Shown here piece after piece: positions 62,501 to 64,000 of a DNA stretch of 64,000 nt. The position numbers and the translations under genes were made by a program. A model generated the notes under the pieces. That model saw only the letters and a list, made by a program, of their open reading frames with translations, was not told the origin of the DNA and searched no databases. Every line of letters starts with the position of its first letter. The first letter of the stretch is position 1. This DNA is from Pirellulales bacterium. GTDB taxonomy: Bacteria; Planctomycetota; Planctomycetia; Pirellulales; Thermoguttaceae. The stretch is from contig JAFGRD010000008.1 of NCBI GenBank assembly GCA_016935315.1, forward strand, positions 1 through 64,000, read 5' to 3'.

Positions 62501-64000
62501 CTCTGGGCCCAGGTGGCGGCGCTGCACCGCCTGACCGACGCCATGGTCCAGGCCCGCTACGACGCCCGGATGGCCAAGGTCGAGCACCAGGAAGAACTCA
62601 CTCGCACGGAGTTGCGGGACAAGCAGTCGGAGAACCTCAAGGCCGCCCGACAGGGATTCGCCGACCGGCTCCGCGAGGCCATGTCGGCCGCCCCCGGGCA
62701 GTCGGCCTCGTGGATGCAGGCGGAGCGTCTCTATCTCGACGTGCTGACGGGTCGGAACCTCGACCGCGCGGCGGAAGATTGCTGGGAGGTCCTCGGGCCG
62801 AAGCCGCCGAAGCCGGTCGAGGAGCCGGAGCTGCAACAGCAGCTCGAAGAGGTCCTCCGCGACCGGCTCTTGCTGACGCTGGCCAATCTGGCGGCCCGGC
62901 GCAACGCCGATCCGGAGTTGATCACCCGGCTGCTGAAGTACGCCGACGACGGGATTGCCGCCGACGCCAAGGACCTGCGCTGGAAACTGCTGAAGTATCA
63001 ACTGTTGATTGCTCTGGATCGCCCCAAGGATCTACAGCAGGATCTGCGCCGGTGGCTCACGCCCGACGAGCCGGACAGCTTCTGGCGGCTCTCGCTGGGC
63101 TATCTGCTGGCCGAACAGGGGGAGATTCCCGAGGCCATCAAGCACTTCGAGGCGGTCGAGACGGCCAACGAGCTGGGCGCGGCCGAGTACCGCACCTTGG
63201 CCGACTGGTACATGGTCGTCGATCGCCGCGACGAGCACGAGCGGGCGCTGATTTCCGTCTTCAAGCGCATGGAGGAATGGCGGCTGAACGACTGGCTCTA
63301 CCAGAAGCTTCGCCCTTGGCAACAGCGCCAAGGCGAATTGCCCGGCGAACTGGATCAGGACGTGCTGCGGGTGTTTGCGGCGCTGTTCGAGAAGTCGGGT
63401 TCCCCGCAAAACTACCTCAGCCGGCTGAGAGATTACTATCGCGCTTCGCGCGATTTCCGACTGTTGGCCGGCCTGGCCGACGGCATCGTGGGCCACACGG
63501 CGGCCTGGGTCTATCCGTTCCTGCAAGGGATGGACTCGATCCTGCGTGAAGTCCGCGACGAGGCCACCGCCGACTCGATAGTCGAGCATCTGGCCACGGT
63601 TCGCCGACGGGCCCGGACCGAGGTGGACCACCGGGCGATCGATCTGCTGGAGGCGCTGGTCGAGCGCCGCGCGGCCGAAGTGCTCAACCAGCCCGGCCCG
63701 CACGCCGAGCGGGCCCTGGCCGCCATGCACCGGGCCTTCCACCGGGAGTGGACGCCCGGCGAGCCGCGTCTGATGGCCGACCTGCTGGCCAGCCTGGGGC
63801 GGATTTCCCATCCGGAGTTGGCCGCGGAGCAAATCCGGCAGCTCGAGGTCCTTCATCAACAGGCGGCCGAAGGCACGATCGATCGGCTGCACATCGCCCA
63901 TCGCCTGGCCAACGGCCATTGGAGCTACGCACGGCAGGACGAGGCCATCGATCTGTTGGAGGCGGCGCTTGGGGAATTCCTGGCCACCGTCGACGGAGTG
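56588..64000 (+). CDS. Giant membrane protein: LolA-like, FecR, VIT, VWA, helical repeats (partial)
   Basis: The frame stays open for 2,471 codons and leaves the window. Order: cytoplasmic N-end (DDNRTDERVAALFAAVNTDA, PEPQFLDRLREQSTQVF), as in sigma-linked anchors; one membrane helix (about 60-82, MFTLAMRGVMVTAAATIAAA); LolA/RseB-like beta domain (85-265); FecR-like domain (270-395, DVQGIVSVKP ... KPGDWLRTDN); VIT domain (420-570, VEADVVEKQRAREIYETILR); VWA domain (660-835) with metal site D670-T-S-A-S; Gly/Met-rich linker (~1050-1085); second LolA-like domain (~1270-1470); then >950 residues of TPR-like helices. No zinc anti-sigma motif is seen. AGGAGA lies before an internal ATG at 56765, a possible second start. 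Confidence 0.85.
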   Translation, partial: MNDHDDNRTDERVAALFAAVNTDAAVPEPQFLDRLREQSTQVFAAESAQPAQLPVRRRNMFTLAMRGVMVTAAATIAAAAFLWSSISPDDSALAFGKVLDKVAQAETVQLEITRDGKSERAWARRPDQLRIDHADGTYQIARGSKLWRVDEKANRATTQASPYFRADQPGFDLLALVELPQPADRKELLAARPAERVRRDGLDCDVYRMEVPASAGKVAIEAVVDAATGQLRSLETLSWVDRAIRPRVKVKVLAVDQPVDEGLFVVGDTLTEDGRVGKVTDVQGIVSVKPAMHRRFTPVATHMLLKPGDWLRTDNRGANAMAFRLVQRADVTLGPGSLVEVVSPEQLRLSSGELKVVADGKAPLTLIGPGEQKITVAGTQVYRLQKEKLVRVEQAPLWVAGFEGATANESIGSLIANVDGRNVPLTVGYHKVSVDIRDQIARTVIEESFVNHTVSRLEGVFYFPLPQDASISGFGMWIGNELVEADVVEKQRAREIYETILRERRDPGLLEWSGGNIFKARVFPIEGRSEKRIKITYTQVLPLQGDRYRYSYGLQSELLKQHPLRELAIDVKMSSAMPLAGVSSPTHTTRIDRTAHSAHVEFAAQDYTPERDFEVLVETGGERSDVVVIPHRRGEDGYFMVQLTPPAGRDAWQRELLPDGKPLELLILADTSASIDADSRAAQADFLASLLGSLTAEDKFNLAGCDVDCDWVFKQAQPATEKNTTTARQFLADRISLGWTDLDKAFASAAGQCGKQTQVLYIGDGIVTGKDVDPVAFGKRLSRLWQGKATPAHAVALSSSFEPMVLKTIASLGGGSLRQIGGENRPQDVALGLLAEMARPTLRNLKIEFRGLRTARVYPEQLPNLSVGTQQIILGRYLPEEEDQVGEVIVTGTLDEQPVTFRGRVTLPSADAGNSFIPRLWARMHLDALLRQGTSEAIKDEIIALSEEYHIMTPYTSLLVLESDEDRERFKVKRRFQMRDGERFFATGRDNVDYELMQQQIRRAGNWRIGLRHDVLRQLIAMGRNPQLFQPQQYYERYGGRYRGDYSFPASGPMGAGGMGGLGGIGGWGMGGGSLGGISLPGVDMEVAGSVSAWYANGRIAHAIDELAVDKQADLGFEMMGERKRELSFDSAEGLEAFEPMDDWADGDEFFQGRLSDRIAGPADAAEPVSFEGLEELARRPASLSSLRQRSTRGLLELSRKSLGAGSRAFNAPMTAGLFFRESQEQSQYTQWLDTLFPNLPPVPQEEKPIEPKQVWPDDARALAKSLLRTDTLAGLQGGLKIESRSESFDARWDMLTSRSETLMLVSPQAWLVRGGGYGSQTTIQWCNEQERGVLSKAFQLGRTRASEPLDLSKPPLSLEGPLLTPLDRTYHAYRAEVSPQGDDRALLVLRQPSNADYAIRFLIDTARHVVLRIESHQQGAIASTATFGEFVEVAGAWWATRIERTDKEGRRTSLATLQFTPLAAEPFAGEINGQLAGRDHVAFLRVPLVEVNDARRAVQAGKATFDDQMAMVLYFADSQRWQRVMEHLAQAEQLAADKPGLRWVRDALMNVSRRREELRQRFLDEAARIARPTAKGNSEECFLAEYLHGQASGFLEANERMQLLDVLKPVYARQVPHLQRMKLWNQYRVDLLRQTGQADEAMRLQEEMARQHPHDSNLQQQYAQALANAGDHEAAYAWLKRVLTDDAKWHSYEEDSLRNTYTNLLRNQGRYPELVDLLAEWIGRKPENSTAYHQYLAALIQSDRIDEANGLIGRWLEEARTPERLKSDVAARLSAAVSQALGQGYNLYTNRIDERWLEPLAQTALFFARHPSHASTADQIMGHHRFRDSDACRQVRRKVAAIVVAEIETLEPDQVRRLVDWIWPNDPAVEARAWKRIADVLQQRWSNESDLEARHQLAQPLVKILSGRLTPEEHLAFLRRQVQEGPEKYRTAYINQLFDTLLTQPWSAECESEAFSLLPKLSDAEQPAQRLWAQVAALHRLTDAMVQARYDARMAKVEHQEELTRTELRDKQSENLKAARQGFADRLREAMSAAPGQSASWMQAERLYLDVLTGRNLDRAAEDCWEVLGPKPPKPVEEPELQQQLEEVLRDRLLLTLANLAARRNADPELITRLLKYADDGIAADAKDLRWKLLKYQLLIALDRPKDLQQDLRRWLTPDEPDSFWRLSLGYLLAEQGEIPEAIKHFEAVETANELGAAEYRTLADWYMVVDRRDEHERALISVFKRMEEWRLNDWLYQKLRPWQQRQGELPGELDQDVLRVFAALFEKSGSPQNYLSRLRDYYRASRDFRLLAGLADGIVGHTAAWVYPFLQGMDSILREVRDEATADSIVEHLATVRRRARTEVDHRAIDLLEALVERRAAEVLNQPGPHAERALAAMHRAFHREWTPGEPRLMADLLASLGRISHPELAAEQIRQLEVLHQQAAEGTIDRLHIAHRLANGHWSYARQDEAIDLLEAALGEFLATVDGV

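Noticed and set aside
1-64000. CRISPR arrays, tRNA or rRNA genes
   Set aside because: No evenly spaced direct repeats with unique spacers, and no tRNA arm or rRNA signature was seen by eye. A covariance-model scan would be needed to exclude small RNAs.

Overview
The window looks like chromosomal DNA of a planctomycete, probably in or near the Pirellulales. The signs are high GC, a DUF1559 pilin-like gene, three formylglycine sulfatases, a PEP-CTERM protein, DUF1080, DUF6807 (PmoA) and DUF362 proteins, many secreted proteins and lipoproteins, and a short PheT without the EMAP-like domain. This is inferred from gene families; no 16S or other marker is present.

Layout. 0-0.65 kb: a type III-like DNA methyltransferase cut off by a repeat. 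0.7-2.8 kb: a WGR-domain protein and a secreted TIM-barrel glycosidase-like protein. 2.9-7.0 kb: the translation operon rpmI-rplT-pheS-pheT on the minus strand, without infC. 7.4-10.6 kb: a DUF1559 gene, a lipoprotein, a DUF1559 remnant, a small methyltransferase and a lipoprotein with 18-bp tandem repeats. 10.6-19.9 kb: a beta-helix protein, alkaline phosphatase, macro-domain protein, leuS, an SH3b protein and a SecD-like stand-alone periplasmic domain. 20.0-27.7 kb: a YHS-like protein, a Wza-like exporter lipoprotein, a GmhA-like isomerase, an NTT-like transporter, a sugar isomerase-like protein, an AhpD-like protein and a PEP-CTERM protein. 27.7-31.5 kb: a sulfatase, a chimeric ORF and a 1.4-kb gene-poor stretch. 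31.6-42.4 kb: a solitary gamma-class adenine methyltransferase, a phosphoesterase, an MsbA-like ABC exporter, a DUF362 protein, a CBM9-like protein, Cys-rich lipoproteins, a lipoyl-like protein without its lysine and a polyferredoxin. 42.7-46.0 kb: two sulfatases in tandem. 46.1-47.9 kb: an IS630 element, with a frameshifted transposase, lying between gene fragments. 47.9-53.3 kb: DUF1080, DUF6807, a GH130 phosphorylase and a sodium/solute symporter. 53.6-55.3 kb: a type II restriction-modification pair with a PaeR7I/XhoI-like nuclease. 56.0-64.0 kb: an ECF sigma factor overlapping a giant membrane-anchored protein (FecR-like, VIT, VWA and helical-repeat regions) that runs off the window.

How the genes work together. 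Sulfatases, GH130, the symporter, the CBM9-like protein and DUF1080/DUF6807 fit breakdown and uptake of sulfated or complex polysaccharide. The three DNA-methyltransferase loci and the IS630 region look like the horizontally moving part. A family of ~95-bp hairpin-bearing repeats with MITE-like ends occurs four times (11.7, 23.9, 25.35 and 53.3 kb) plus one degenerate piece (40.85 kb). The sigma/giant-protein pair at the right end is the most system-like unit: it resembles an ECF sigma/anti-sigma pair in which the anti-sigma has grown into a very large sensor or scaffold.
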